Assembly: GCA_947496185.1 (NCBI GenBank)
Contig: CANMCD010000025.1
Location: 1-39,553, forward strand
Reading direction: 5' to 3'
DNA length: 39,553 bases
From: an uncultured Tenacibaculum sp.
Lineage (GTDB): Bacteria; Bacteroidota; Bacteroidia; Flavobacteriales; Flavobacteriaceae
Position numbers and translations under genes: made by a program. The notes under the pieces were generated by a model, which saw only the letters and a program-made list of their open reading frames with translations, was not told where the DNA came from and did no database searches. Below are positions 1-9,236 of this stretch, in pieces (position 1 is the first letter of the stretch; every line of letters begins with the position of its first letter).

Positions 1-6
1 ACAATC
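1..6. other. Putative attL core edge
   Basis: The first six bases, ACAATC, are identical to 39547-39552, which lie in the anticodon loop and stem of the tRNA-His fragment at the right end. After them the two ends diverge (T on the left, C on the right). This is what one expects if the window begins inside the left copy of an attachment core and ends just past the right copy. Six bases alone is weak; the exact terminal placement, the adjacent integrase and the shared arm-type repeats give it weight. Confidence 0.4.
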
Positions 7-42
7 TCAGAATTATTAGCTAATATGTCGTAAAACCTTGTG

Positions 43-104
43 TTTTAAACAGGTTTAATAGAAGTTTGAGTCAAAAATAACGAGTTTTTTTATTTTAAAC
101 ACGG
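43..104 (+). repeat. Left arm-type integrase repeats
   Basis: Two same-direction copies of TTTTAAACASG occur at 43-53 (TTTTAAACAGG) and 93-104 (TTTTAAACACGG). The same sequence is found twice beside the integrase at the opposite end (39410-39420 and 39422-39433), and 92-104 is a 13-base exact match to 39421-39433. Short direct repeats shared by both prophage ends are typical of arm-type binding sites of tyrosine integrases. The rest of 1-133 holds no gene; a weak hairpin (AAACCT/AGGTTT, about 33-56) may end tail-operon transcription. Confidence 0.5.
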
Positions 105-133
105 AAAAAACACTGACAATTTTTATTGATATT

Positions 134-1906
134 TTACCTTAAAGATTGATACTCAGTTTTTACTAACCAGCCATCTGATTTTTTTCTTGTTTTTTTGATT
201 TTTTTAATAATATGGAGGCATCCATATTTAAACATTCCTTTATCTAAATTATACCCTTCCTGATTTTGAGTTAAAAATTCGTCGTTTATTGTCTCAGAAT
301 TTAATCTAAATTGTAACCATTGCTCCCAAAAAAGCCTATAGATCTCATCCAGAGAAAAATCGCGCCCCATAACCTTTTTTCTGCACAAAGGAAGTCCGCC
401 AACAAGACCGTCGTAAAGAACTAAGGAAAAATCATTTTCCTGATATTTTATAGTTCCCGTATAAACTTCTCCCTTTTTGGCTATCTCTAGTAAAGAAAGA
501 TTCATTTCAATAGGTATTACGTCATTTTTTGCCACTCCTTTTTGGTTTGGAACACGCCCAGATGCAGACACAAATAGCTGCTTTTTTCCGCTTTTTAGCT
601 TGTATAGCTTATGCCTATTAAAATTTTTATTGTTTTGTCTAACCTCATTTTTTGATTGGTACTGATACTCCAGATCACTAAAAACGCTTTTCACATAGTC
701 TATAAAAACGATGTTTCCCCTTACTTTTATCTGTAGATTAAGCCAATTTTTAATGCGGTTTAAAAATGTTCCGAAACTTATATCAGGTAGTACATCCGAT
801 ACCGAAAACGCCTTAGGGAACTCGTTTAGCTCTCCGTCAGAGAAAGAAAAAGAAAAACTATTAAAATCTGCTATTGAGCCGATACCAATATCAGGATCGG
901 ATACAGCTTTGGAAAACTCCAAATAAAAACGTAAATGTCCTAGATCTTCATCCTCTATAACGGGCAGGTTTAAAATAGTATTTACCGATATACTATTTGA
1001 GGAAAAAAGTGTTTCACCCCCTTTTTTAATAGTAAAATTCACCCCTTGAAAAGATCTAGGTAGGTTATAAAAAAGGCGAATAAAATAAGCTCCTTTTCTC
1101 CCAATATGATAGATTTTTTCAAAAGAAGCGAACACGTTGCCGTCCTTATAATATTCTGTACCTGTTTTAAAGCTAAAACCACTAGGTAAATCCGAATAAA
1201 AAGATTCCAAATATTCTGAAGTTACAACTATGAGTTTCTGCACGGCAGGATCTGCCACAAAATCCCCCATTATGGTATAGCCCTCACTTTGAAAACCTGT
1301 TTTTATCACCTCCAGCAGATACGGATATGGCACCATCAAATTTTTGTTGTGCGCAACTCTTTTTCCGTTTTCTTGTACAAATATGTTTTTAAGAAAATAG
1401 CCGTCTTTATGATAGTGATTCCGTATGCCTTCAAATTTCTGGTATTTATCTTCAGCGGAAAATTCTGGGTCCAAGACCATAGGAAAATTATACCCCACCT
1501 CGGGATAGGATTTTTCTAAAACTGCCTTAGCATGAGTGTATATATTATCTGTTTTTATAAGTGGAAAAGGCAGCGCAGTAAGCGCAGTTTCAAATACGGG
1601 GAGGGTGTCAAGCCCATAATAGATCGTACCTTTTAGCCTTTTAGAAGCGAGCCCAGAAAAAACAATATTTGCAGGATAAAACTCATTTTCTATAACCAGT
1701 TGGCCAGCATGTTTTGTTTTATAGTCCGTAGCACCTTCAAGACCTATAAAACCGAGTGTTTTACTTGTCTTATCATCTAATTTTAAAGTAAAAGGAAGGG
1801 CGTATTTTTTAACAAAATAATTGTAAAAAATCGGATTTTCCTCTACAAGTGTTAGCCGTACATCAGAAAGATCAAGTATAAAATCTTCGGTTACAAATTG
1901 TATCAT
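134..1906 (-). CDS. Putative tail-tip / baseplate-hub-like protein
   Basis: A 590-residue protein, last gene of the tail block and the leftmost gene of the prophage. Its ATG overlaps the stop of the upstream gene as ATGA, so the two are translationally coupled. There is no signal peptide or membrane segment. The middle and C-terminal part (about residues 380-420) contains a segment of the kind FGTFLNRIKNWLNLQIKV followed by beta-strand-like sequence, which resembles the hub portion of tail-tip proteins in Bacteroidota phages; this is a remembered resemblance, not a domain hit. Position after the tape measure and the BACON protein supports a distal-tail role. No separate receptor-binding gene follows, so this protein and its neighbour are the best candidates for host contact. 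Confidence 0.55.
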   Translation of the reverse strand: MIQFVTEDFILDLSDVRLTLVEENPIFYNYFVKKYALPFTLKLDDKTSKTLGFIGLEGATDYKTKHAGQLVIENEFYPANIVFSGLASKRLKGTIYYGLDTLPVFETALTALPFPLIKTDNIYTHAKAVLEKSYPEVGYNFPMVLDPEFSAEDKYQKFEGIRNHYHKDGYFLKNIFVQENGKRVAHNKNLMVPYPYLLEVIKTGFQSEGYTIMGDFVADPAVQKLIVVTSEYLESFYSDLPSGFSFKTGTEYYKDGNVFASFEKIYHIGRKGAYFIRLFYNLPRSFQGVNFTIKKGGETLFSSNSISVNTILNLPVIEDEDLGHLRFYLEFSKAVSDPDIGIGSIADFNSFSFSFSDGELNEFPKAFSVSDVLPDISFGTFLNRIKNWLNLQIKVRGNIVFIDYVKSVFSDLEYQYQSKNEVRQNNKNFNRHKLYKLKSGKKQLFVSASGRVPNQKGVAKNDVIPIEMNLSLLEIAKKGEVYTGTIKYQENDFSLVLYDGLVGGLPLCRKKVMGRDFSLDEIYRLFWEQWLQFRLNSETINDEFLTQNQEGYNLDKGMFKYGCLHIIKKIKKTRKKSDGWLVKTEYQSLR

Positions 1907-3810
1907 CTTATCGTATTTTCAAAAGTTAGTAATGCTTTTTTTTCTGTGTTATTAGTTTTGTATACTTCCAATTTTTTTGAGGTGCAAATAACAGGTATAA
2001 GTTCATTGTTTATATCTAAATAAATTTGCTTAGATCGCATCATTTGATCAAGAGCTTCTAGTTGGCCGTCTAAAAGAAAAAAACCAGTATTTATCTTAAA
2101 TACGGAGTAATTATTGGTTAAAACAAGAGATTTTTCTTCCGTATTGTGTCCCCTTTTTTTTTGGGTAAAATCATGTTTATAACGCTGCTCTTTTTTTAAC
2201 TCCCCCGATAGCTCTAAACCATCGATGCACCCCCATTTATTTTCCCAATACAGCATTATTTTTTCTTTTTGTGGCTCTTTCACCACTACATCTACATTAA
2301 TATTACTGATACTGATACGAATACTATCCCCAACACGATGAGAAACCACCGATAAAGGAACTATTACAGTATTTACAACGGCTCTTGTGGGAGGAAAATA
2401 AAACGGCGTTCCGTTAACATAAAGATGCTTAAATTCTGCTTTTCTAGCATTTAAAAACGAAAAACAAACTAGCCCGTTAGGACTCACCACCATTACACGA
2501 TAATTTTCACTTATCCAATTATTTAGCGGCGTGCGACCTTTTAAAAAGGAAATATTATTGTTGTTTATTTTCTGAACTTGGCTGTCTTCAAAAAGCGTGT
2601 TTTCTGATATACTGTAATTTATTTGCGCTGGAGCATACGGACTTATAACCTCTGGATTTGTTGGAGACAAAGGCAGGGAAAAAACGGTACCGCCAAGCAT
2701 TTGTCGCACCTCAGGGCCAACAAATTTACTGGCCCTGCCTTTAAAAAAAGGCACTTTAAAAACGGCTTGCTCACCGCTGGACTGCCTAAGGCTAGCTATT
2801 TTTAAATACGTCTTGTTTTTAGAGGGGGAAACTTCTATCTCATTTTTATCATCGGTAAAATATAGCTTAGAAGAACTTAAAAGCGTTTTGACAAATTCAA
2901 AAATCGTAAGGGAAAGGCTAACAGTTTTAGTAAACTCACCATTGGACACAGAAATAACTGCCTGATGTGTACCTTTTGAAAAATTTTGAATTCCCACAAG
3001 TGATACTTCTAAAGAATGCGCGCCAGTATCACCGCTTTTTTTTGAGAGCCTAACCCATGTTTTATCAACGCTTATATTCCAAGATTTCGAGGAATTAAGA
3101 TGTAGTTTTTTTGCCAGCGGAAGCGTACCCAACTTAGTATACTCGAAAGAAATTCCTTCAGGAAATACTTGCAAAAAATGATCTACACTAACACTAGTAA
3201 CTGTTAGTGTAACGGGTGTTTTTATAGTGCTTTGCCCGTCGGTAAGAGTAACATTACCTGTATACTTTCCCGCGGCAAGTCCTTCAGGATCTACAGAGAC
3301 TAAAACCTCTCCGTTTTGATGCCCTATATAGGTCGAAAGCGTCATCCATCGCACGTCTTTTTTGAGTGTCCAATGTCTTACTGAGGAAATAAGCAACTTT
3401 TGCGCCTCTGGGGAATTCCCGCCAATTTGATAGGCAAAGTCTAGCTTTTTTGGCACTATTTCCGTCTTAGGATCGTTTTTAATGGTGATATTGACCTTAA
3501 CGATATATATAAGATCTTCCCTATACTTTGGAGGTGCATCTGGGTCTTTCAAAAATTCCCGATATCTATGGTAAAATTTTAGTTCTCCTGTGTGAATACC
3601 GGGAGAAAGTATATTAACATTTGTATTTAGCCCCACCTTGGATGAACTCAATGTTTTATCAGTACCCACAAGCCAGTTTACCGATGCTCTGCTAACCACT
3701 GAGTCGTTACCGTCGGGTTTTGTTTGCACGGTATAACTTATAATTCTCTTTGGTGGTAGGGCATCGCCTTTTTTATAAGTAAAATCAAATGTTTTTTCTA
3801 TTACAGCCAT
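1903..3810 (-). CDS. Tail protein with tandem BACON-like domains
   Basis: A 635-residue protein whose N-terminal half is built from repeated Ig-like modules. Modules at about 117-206 and 212-304 each show the BACON pattern: a W-x7-W pair (W147/W155 and W244/W252), a following L-S strand, a G-turn, then an alternating strand ending in TLTV or SLTI. Residues 1-112 look like a more divergent first copy (W46). BACON domains are Bacteroidota-associated putative carbohydrate-binding modules and occur in a crAssphage tail gene. The C-terminal half (about 310-635) is unrecognised. The ATG directly abuts the tape-measure stop (TAA at 3811-3813), and the stop overlaps the next gene. Inferred role: virion surface adhesion to glycans. 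Confidence 0.6.
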   Translation of the reverse strand: MAVIEKTFDFTYKKGDALPPKRIISYTVQTKPDGNDSVVSRASVNWLVGTDKTLSSSKVGLNTNVNILSPGIHTGELKFYHRYREFLKDPDAPPKYREDLIYIVKVNITIKNDPKTEIVPKKLDFAYQIGGNSPEAQKLLISSVRHWTLKKDVRWMTLSTYIGHQNGEVLVSVDPEGLAAGKYTGNVTLTDGQSTIKTPVTLTVTSVSVDHFLQVFPEGISFEYTKLGTLPLAKKLHLNSSKSWNISVDKTWVRLSKKSGDTGAHSLEVSLVGIQNFSKGTHQAVISVSNGEFTKTVSLSLTIFEFVKTLLSSSKLYFTDDKNEIEVSPSKNKTYLKIASLRQSSGEQAVFKVPFFKGRASKFVGPEVRQMLGGTVFSLPLSPTNPEVISPYAPAQINYSISENTLFEDSQVQKINNNNISFLKGRTPLNNWISENYRVMVVSPNGLVCFSFLNARKAEFKHLYVNGTPFYFPPTRAVVNTVIVPLSVVSHRVGDSIRISISNINVDVVVKEPQKEKIMLYWENKWGCIDGLELSGELKKEQRYKHDFTQKKRGHNTEEKSLVLTNNYSVFKINTGFFLLDGQLEALDQMMRSKQIYLDINNELIPVICTSKKLEVYKTNNTEKKALLTFENTIR

Positions 3811-6800
3811 TTATTTAATTTTTGCGTTTTCTCTAGTTTTCTCCAGCAGCTCACTACGCTGCTTTATTTCCTCTATTTGATCGTCGCCGATCACTGCTCC
3901 CACCAAAAGTCCTGAATCTAAATGGCTATTTAGCTTTCTGAGTTCTATTAACAAACTCCCGGGAAGATCTTGCGTGTTTTCGCTGGAGTCTTCTGCGGTA
4001 TCTTCCTCGTTTTGGATAGGCTCATTTTGATACTTCCCTTCCTCGTAGCCTTGATATTTGGCGGTATCTCCTTTATGCACATCTAAGATGTATTGTATAA
4101 TACGCGGATCGAGCTTTGAAAAGGTACGATCGTCAATTATCATCTCAGGACGGGATCGCTCCCCAACCAGGTAATTTTCCATCAGCGTTGGAGTGCCTAC
4201 AATTTGTGTGGCCGTGGGTCCTCCCAAACGGGCTTTAAATCTCTTACCATCATCCCGTGTCACGGGATACAGTCCGTCTTCAAATCCTTTAACCCCTTGA
4301 ATCGTTGTCGCCGCAATTTTTGCAATTTCCACTCCAGCCGTTATTTTAGTGGAAGTTATACTTTTTGCTGCCGCCAATGTGTTTTGTAATGTGTAGGGCA
4401 TTCCTCCTGTAAGAGGACTAGCTGCTAAGGCTTTGGTATTGGCAATTGCTAAATTGGCTTTTATCTGCGCCACAGATTTAGACGCATTGTTTATCACATC
4501 ATTTATGGCCAAGGACTTTTCTAGCACAAAAAGTGCTTTGTAAATTCCTGTTTTTTCTCCAAAAAAACTTCGCAAGGTAGCAATACCAAAGTCGCGCGCT
4601 CTTTTTCTGGCCAGCTGCAAGTCCATTTCCGATTTAGCAAGGCGTTTGTTATGATCTGCGGTTAATTTCTCTATTTTTTTTTGCTGTTTTTTAAGAGCTT
4701 TTAGGCGTTTTTGCTCGTGGGTATTTCTAACATTGTCGATCTCGGTTTGCTTTGCCTGTTCGAGCTGGGTTTTTAAAAGACGTTCTTCTTCAGAGAGTTC
4801 TACCTCTTTTTCTCTGGTAAGCTGGGCTTGTTCTTCCATTTTTTCAAACTTCAATTCTATACGGGCAATTTCTTCCGCCTCGGCGCGTTCATGCTCTTCG
4901 AGCTTTTCCAGCTCCTTTTGTAAATTTTCTTCTTCTTTCCACTCTTTTAAAAAGGCGGCAAGTTTCTTTTTTGAGGCTATTATTTTTCTTTTTTCTTTCT
5001 CTCGCTCACTCTGGCGATTCTCGTTTGCTTCCTTTTGTGCAGCAGCACGGGAAATAGCCGAATCAATCTCAACACGAAGCTCTGTATCTGTCAAGTCTTT
5101 TATATTTTTAATACGATAACGCGCTGCTGTTTGCTCTAGCTGCTGGCGTGTTATATTTTGTTCTTGCTGATTTTCCGTCTGAGCTTTTTGCTTGTCTATT
5201 ACCTTTTGTAAATAGTCACCATTATGAGCATCTAAGATGGTTTGATGCTCTTTTAATAAGTTTTGTATCTCGGCTTGTCGGGCTTGAATCTTGGCAATTT
5301 CTTCACCACTGAGTTTATGTTCGTTGACTATAATACGATCTGTTTTTGTAAAGGTGTGGGAAACCTTTACAATATCCCCGTCTTTATTCCTGTTGTTTAA
5401 CGCTCGGTTGTTTTTCTCTAGCTCTGAGTTTAGCTCCGATAGGCGTTGGGTTTGCTCTTTGATAACCTCCGAGTTTTTATAACGCAAAAGGGTTTTTTGA
5501 CGCGTTATAAACTCTTCTGCTTTTTCCGTTGATATATCCAGTGCCTTGCCGTACTGGTCAAAAGCAGTAACGGCAGTGGGCACGATATCTCCTATTTTTC
5601 TAATAACAGCCTGTAGTCTGTTTTGCTCTTGTTTGCTGAGTTTTGATTTTGAGGTTAGCCGCTGATATTCCCCGATAAGTGGCACTAGATTTTTATCTAG
5701 TGAAATCACCGAATCCGCCTGCTTATCAAAAGCCGCTTGTGCCTCTAGAGTTTTATCCTCCATCCCTGCTAGGGTTTCTAAGATTGAGGCAAGCCCTAGT
5801 TTTAAAGAGCTATAAACCATCTGAAGGGCACTACCTGTAGAGGTCAGGCGTAAAAAAACGCTGTTAAGCTTTTCATTGGCAGTTATCTCCAGCTCCTTTG
5901 CCTTGGTATAGTCGTCTGTTTTGTGTGTGAGCCTCGTCATAGATAGGTCTATCTTATGAAGTGTGGAGAGGTATTTAAAACCTGCATCCTCTCCAGGGCC
6001 TCCAAAAACATCCGCAATTGCCTGTCCTACTACACTGCTTTGAGCTGGTAGTGACGCCATTTGCTTAGATATACGCTGGATGATCTCAAAAGTGGTCGCG
6101 CTTCCGCTTTTTATCTCTTTTTGGATTGCCTCGGAAGACATACCCAAGGCAAAAAGGGCTTCTTTAGTAGTTTTTGGCATCTCACGAAGTCGCAAATTCG
6201 CTTCTTTTATGGCATCTATTCCCTTATCGGAATAAATACCTTGCTTTACCTCTTGAGTCATCAGCGCAATGGACTCATCTGCTGATAGTCCTACTTCTTT
6301 TAAAAGCGTGGGGTATTCCCTTACTTTATTCAAAAAATCTTCGTTAGCATCCGCGCCGTCTAAAAAACCTTGCTTTATTAGCTCTAAGGACTTAGCAAAG
6401 GAAATATTCATTTGCTTGGAAAAATTACGTGCCGCTTCGCTCATTTTTCCTATATCCTTTTGAAAAGTTGTTGCTAGGGCTCTGGTGGTAACCGTCGCCT
6501 TTTTAAGGGCTACCCCTTGTAATCCCGTTAGTTTTTTAAGGGTGCTTTGCAATTTGAAAAGCTGTTGAACAGATCTGGCTACTTGGCCGATCCATTGACG
6601 TATCACATCAAAAGCAAAATAGCCCGCAATGAGCTTGGTAAAATTAGAAAATCGATTGTTTAATCTGTCTAATATTGAGTTGGTTTTATCCAGACCTTTG
6701 TTGGTACCGTATATTTTTTTTCGAAGCCGCTCCATCGCATTACGCGCCTTGTTAAAGGCTTTGGATTTTTCCTCGAATCCTTCCATGGCTGGATTCATCC

Positions 6801-6921
6801 CTTTTAACTCACGGCGTAACTTTCCAGCCTCTTTTTTAAGCTCTGTAAGGTTGTTTTTTATGGTCTTACCATTTATTTGAATCTCAACTTGCCAAACTCC
6901 TTTTTTCGTTGTTGCTGCCAT
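3811..6921 (-). CDS. Phage tail tape measure protein
   Basis: A 1036-residue protein, the longest in the window. It begins with a basic, helical N-terminus (about 15-90), a hydrophobic segment near 92-113, and then a TP901-type tape-measure core (about 115-330) with the characteristic alternating helices and a GGPGEDAGF turn. Residues about 670-800 are a long charged coiled coil rich in E, K and R. An alanine-rich hydrophobic stretch near 840-900 follows. The C-terminus (about 920-1036) is acidic. The length sets tail length in long-tailed phages and predicts a tail of the order of 150 nm by the usual 1.5 angstrom per residue rule. Second gene of the leftmost structural block. Confidence 0.85.
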   Translation of the reverse strand: MAATTKKGVWQVEIQINGKTIKNNLTELKKEAGKLRRELKGMNPAMEGFEEKSKAFNKARNAMERLRKKIYGTNKGLDKTNSILDRLNNRFSNFTKLIAGYFAFDVIRQWIGQVARSVQQLFKLQSTLKKLTGLQGVALKKATVTTRALATTFQKDIGKMSEAARNFSKQMNISFAKSLELIKQGFLDGADANEDFLNKVREYPTLLKEVGLSADESIALMTQEVKQGIYSDKGIDAIKEANLRLREMPKTTKEALFALGMSSEAIQKEIKSGSATTFEIIQRISKQMASLPAQSSVVGQAIADVFGGPGEDAGFKYLSTLHKIDLSMTRLTHKTDDYTKAKELEITANEKLNSVFLRLTSTGSALQMVYSSLKLGLASILETLAGMEDKTLEAQAAFDKQADSVISLDKNLVPLIGEYQRLTSKSKLSKQEQNRLQAVIRKIGDIVPTAVTAFDQYGKALDISTEKAEEFITRQKTLLRYKNSEVIKEQTQRLSELNSELEKNNRALNNRNKDGDIVKVSHTFTKTDRIIVNEHKLSGEEIAKIQARQAEIQNLLKEHQTILDAHNGDYLQKVIDKQKAQTENQQEQNITRQQLEQTAARYRIKNIKDLTDTELRVEIDSAISRAAAQKEANENRQSEREKEKRKIIASKKKLAAFLKEWKEEENLQKELEKLEEHERAEAEEIARIELKFEKMEEQAQLTREKEVELSEEERLLKTQLEQAKQTEIDNVRNTHEQKRLKALKKQQKKIEKLTADHNKRLAKSEMDLQLARKRARDFGIATLRSFFGEKTGIYKALFVLEKSLAINDVINNASKSVAQIKANLAIANTKALAASPLTGGMPYTLQNTLAAAKSITSTKITAGVEIAKIAATTIQGVKGFEDGLYPVTRDDGKRFKARLGGPTATQIVGTPTLMENYLVGERSRPEMIIDDRTFSKLDPRIIQYILDVHKGDTAKYQGYEEGKYQNEPIQNEEDTAEDSSENTQDLPGSLLIELRKLNSHLDSGLLVGAVIGDDQIEEIKQRSELLEKTRENAKIK

Positions 6922-6925
6922 TTTT

Positions 6926-7369
6926 CTACCCTTTTATTTTCCTATTTCCTAACACCACTGTCATTTGAGCCATACGACTCTTTCCGACCGCCTCTACAAA
7001 GTATTCAAAAGCCCCGCTTTTGTCTACTGCTCTGTCTAAAAAAGGTGTTTTTTTAAGTATGTATCCATGTTCTTTTACTGTATATACATGATTCCTTGGC
7101 TTTGTTCGCTCTCTAAGGTGTGCTGTTCTTTTGTCATCCACCCCATAATTATGAACAAAGCCGTGTTTTTGCATTGTAAGGGTGATTCCAAAAAGACGCA
7201 CCCGCCCGAGCTTCTTTTTAAAGCGAAGATCATTTAAACTCTTTGCCCCCCCCTTAAACGAACTGGCAATTTCTGTGCGCAATTTTTTACGAATAAGAAA
7301 AACGATGCGATTTCCCATTTTTCGCTCTTGCTTGCGGATCTCTTCTAAGGTCTGTTTTTCTTGTTTCAT
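6926..7369 (-). CDS. Putative tail completion / neck protein
   Basis: A basic 147-residue protein placed immediately before the tape measure (4-base gap). The N-terminal 45 residues are helical and lysine/arginine rich; the middle contains a strand-loop segment ITLTMQKHGFVHNYGV of the kind seen in HK97-gp10-like minor tail proteins, and the C-terminus is helix plus strand. It is the first gene of the leftmost block and lies 35 bases downstream of a copy of the late promoter motif (7404-7420). The role as a head-tail or tail completion factor is inferred from position and size. Confidence 0.5.
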   Translation of the reverse strand: MKQEKQTLEEIRKQERKMGNRIVFLIRKKLRTEIASSFKGGAKSLNDLRFKKKLGRVRLFGITLTMQKHGFVHNYGVDDKRTAHLRERTKPRNHVYTVKEHGYILKKTPFLDRAVDKSGAFEYFVEAVGKSRMAQMTVVLGNRKIKG

Positions 7370-7403
7370 AAGCGTAAAGAAAAAACACCGGGAGAAAAAT
7401 TAA

Positions 7404-7420
7404 TAGGACAAAAAAATACC
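7404..7420 (-). promoter_or_regulatory. Late promoter motif copy 1
   Basis: Plus-strand TAGGACAAAAAAATACC; on the transcribed strand GGTATTTTTTTGTCCTA. The last base of the motif is 35 bases before the ATG at 7369. The identical 17-mer occurs at 13429-13445 (also 35 bases before an ATG) and 24190-24206. Flanking sequence is not conserved, which points to a functional site and not a duplicated region. Confidence 0.6.
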
Positions 7421-7436
7421 TGATTTTCTCTTTCGG

Positions 7437-7952
7437 TTACTTCCATTTTTCGGGATTTGGTTTGGTAGTAAATTTTGACTTAAAAGAAAATTCGCAGCGA
7501 TAGCCATAGAGGTAATCACTTGTCACGGGCCCTATTTTTACAAACTCAAAGGTGAGGATATCAAGAGCAGAATACCACTTGTTTGGCGTACTGTCATAAG
7601 AAAAAGCAATCCCGTCCCTTTCTATTAATTTACGCGCTATTTCAAGGGCTATAAGCTGACTACTTTGCAGTACTTTGTTTTGATTTTCTGTGTTGTATGG
7701 ATCGTGGGTATCTATCCCATCCAAGCCCAGAATATTAAAAGCACATTGATGTGTAACAAAGGGGTTGCTCTCGGTATTGGAAAGCTCTAATGTTGGACTT
7801 TCATAGGTTAGTAGCGGAAAGTTTGTGTTTGGTCTTACAGGCATGTCAAACTCTTCAAAATCCCAGCGGTAAAAGCTCTTTACCTCCTTGTGTTGTTGGG
7901 CTAGTTCTTCTATAAGTGCAATAATATCATCGTGCGTGATTTGTTTTTTCAT
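7437..7952 (-). CDS. Putative tail terminator / neck protein
   Basis: A 171-residue protein, last gene of the block that starts at 13394. It has an N-terminal helix (DDIIALIEELAQQHKEVKSF) and then a run of beta strands ending in a strand pair around VKIGPVTSDYLYGYRCEF, an arrangement usual for tail-terminator proteins in Bacteroidota phages. Its ATG overlaps the stop of the preceding gene as ATGA. Assignment is from fold-like pattern, size and location just before the tail completion and tape-measure genes. Confidence 0.45.
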   Translation of the reverse strand: MKKQITHDDIIALIEELAQQHKEVKSFYRWDFEEFDMPVRPNTNFPLLTYESPTLELSNTESNPFVTHQCAFNILGLDGIDTHDPYNTENQNKVLQSSQLIALEIARKLIERDGIAFSYDSTPNKWYSALDILTFEFVKIGPVTSDYLYGYRCEFSFKSKFTTKPNPEKWK

Positions 7953-8701
7953 TTCTTTTTTTGGTTTTTGATTTCTTTGCTATAGTAGTCTAAAAACGTG
8001 TACATAGACGTATTACATGTGTTTTGATAGTCTCCAAATATTTTTCCTGCCAGTGAGAGTATTAAATCATAAATACTTCCCCCTTTTGCCTTGCTCTTAG
8101 TTTTTGGAAAAATAGACGCGTAAACCTCTAGGCTTGTCATGTGAGCTTTACAGCCCATAAAGCTCAAAAAACACGCCTGTACATAGCTCGTATCAAGTCT
8201 TTTTAGTTTTTCTGCTTTTGCCTCAAGGGAGGCTCTTTTAAGAGATGGCCGCACTGGGTTTTTAGTATCGGTATATAATACTGCCATAAGCAGCAGCATA
8301 TACTCATAGGCTTTTTTAGGTTCTTTTTCATAGTAAAGCATGGCTCCTTTAAAAAAATCATCTGCCGCGGCAAATTCCTCTATCGAAATATTACTAAGCC
8401 GATCGCGAGGACTATAATAATAGGTAAGTCCTACACGAACTTTAGGTATGAATTTAGTAAGGCTAGGGGTAGGACTATAAAACTGAGGGTAAAACTGTTT
8501 TAAATCAGTCACCAAGATATTTTTTAAAACGGTTTTGACCTTTTTTTTAAGCCCAAAACGATACCAGCGCAGATCTACTAGTATTTTAAATAAGCACAGG
8601 TCAAAAACACCGCCCGATTTTCCACTAAAGAGTAATCGAGCAGTTTTTTTAAGCTGTCTATTACTTAGCTCATTCCACGTTGTGGGGGTGGTTATTATCA
8701 T
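7949..8701 (-). CDS. Conserved phage protein, possibly tail assembly chaperone-like
   Basis: A 250-residue, lysine-rich, mostly helical protein. The N-terminus has TWNELSNRQLKKTARLLF, followed by basic helices; the middle ISIEEFAAADDFFKGAMLYY is a patterned helix. There are no signal peptide or catalytic motifs that I recognise. It overlaps the u-spanin gene by 32 bases and is coupled to the next gene by ATGA. In siphophages the gene before the tape measure region often encodes an assembly chaperone, which would fit, but this is only positional. Confidence 0.4.
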   Translation of the reverse strand: MIITTPTTWNELSNRQLKKTARLLFSGKSGGVFDLCLFKILVDLRWYRFGLKKKVKTVLKNILVTDLKQFYPQFYSPTPSLTKFIPKVRVGLTYYYSPRDRLSNISIEEFAAADDFFKGAMLYYEKEPKKAYEYMLLLMAVLYTDTKNPVRPSLKRASLEAKAEKLKRLDTSYVQACFLSFMGCKAHMTSLEVYASIFPKTKSKAKGGSIYDLILSLAGKIFGDYQNTCNTSMYTFLDYYSKEIKNQKKK

Positions 8702-9236
8702 TTTTTTTATTTTTTATATAGACAAGAAATTTTTGAATTGCCTGAGTGTAAAAACTTAACTTCTCGCTAATGGTGGGAAAAAACCAAACTCCAAACAAAA
8801 GATAAAACCACCAAGGGATACGCCGAATAACAGTCTTTGCGGTTTTTATAACGGCATGTTCGGTGTTGGTTCTACTACTGTCTTTAGTTTTTACCGTCGT
8901 TGTTTTTTCCCTAGTCTGCCCGATTTTAGCAGCAATATCCAAGGCTAATTTTTTTGCATCAAAACTCGCTTTATAGGAGTTTTTCCCGCTGGTTTTCTCC
9001 CCTACAAAACCTGCTAGTTTTTTCCTTATAATGCTATCCACCTTTTTATCATTGGTCTTTAATGAAAGGGTAAAACGATCGTTTATAGAGCGATTTACAA
9101 GCGTGGTAGCAATGCTATCACGGCTTACTTTCTCTAGTCTAGCCTTGTGCTTTATAGCTAGGTGTTCTGTGTGTTTTCGAGTGGTATAACAACTGGTTAG
9201 CAGCATAAATACCACTATATATTTTAATAAGTCCAT
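8670..9236 (-). CDS. Unimolecular spanin (u-spanin) candidate
   Basis: A 188-residue protein with a lipoprotein signal at its N-terminus (hydrophobic residues 5-13, lipobox LLTSC with Cys16) and a single transmembrane segment near its C-terminus (about 140-157, IPWWFYLLFGVWFFPTIS). Between them is a charged periplasmic stretch of about 120 residues. An outer-membrane lipid anchor plus an inner-membrane C-terminal helix on one chain is the architecture of u-spanins such as T1 gp11, which fuse the two membranes at the end of lysis. It follows the endolysin and holin-like genes with overlaps of 13 and 4 bases, forming a compact lysis cassette. No sequence homology was tested. Confidence 0.6.
   Translation of the reverse strand: MDLLKYIVVFMLLTSCYTTRKHTEHLAIKHKARLEKVSRDSIATTLVNRSINDRFTLSLKTNDKKVDSIIRKKLAGFVGEKTSGKNSYKASFDAKKLALDIAAKIGQTREKTTTVKTKDSSRTNTEHAVIKTAKTVIRRIPWWFYLLFGVWFFPTISEKLSFYTQAIQKFLVYIKNKKNDNNHPHNVE

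Noticed and set aside
4733-5119. 128-codon plus-strand reading opposite the tape measure
   Set aside because: Serine/phenylalanine-rich antisense shadow of the tape-measure coiled coil.
3811-6921. Tape measure split into two genes
   Set aside because: A single uninterrupted reading frame with a natural coiled-coil boundary; no stop or shift.
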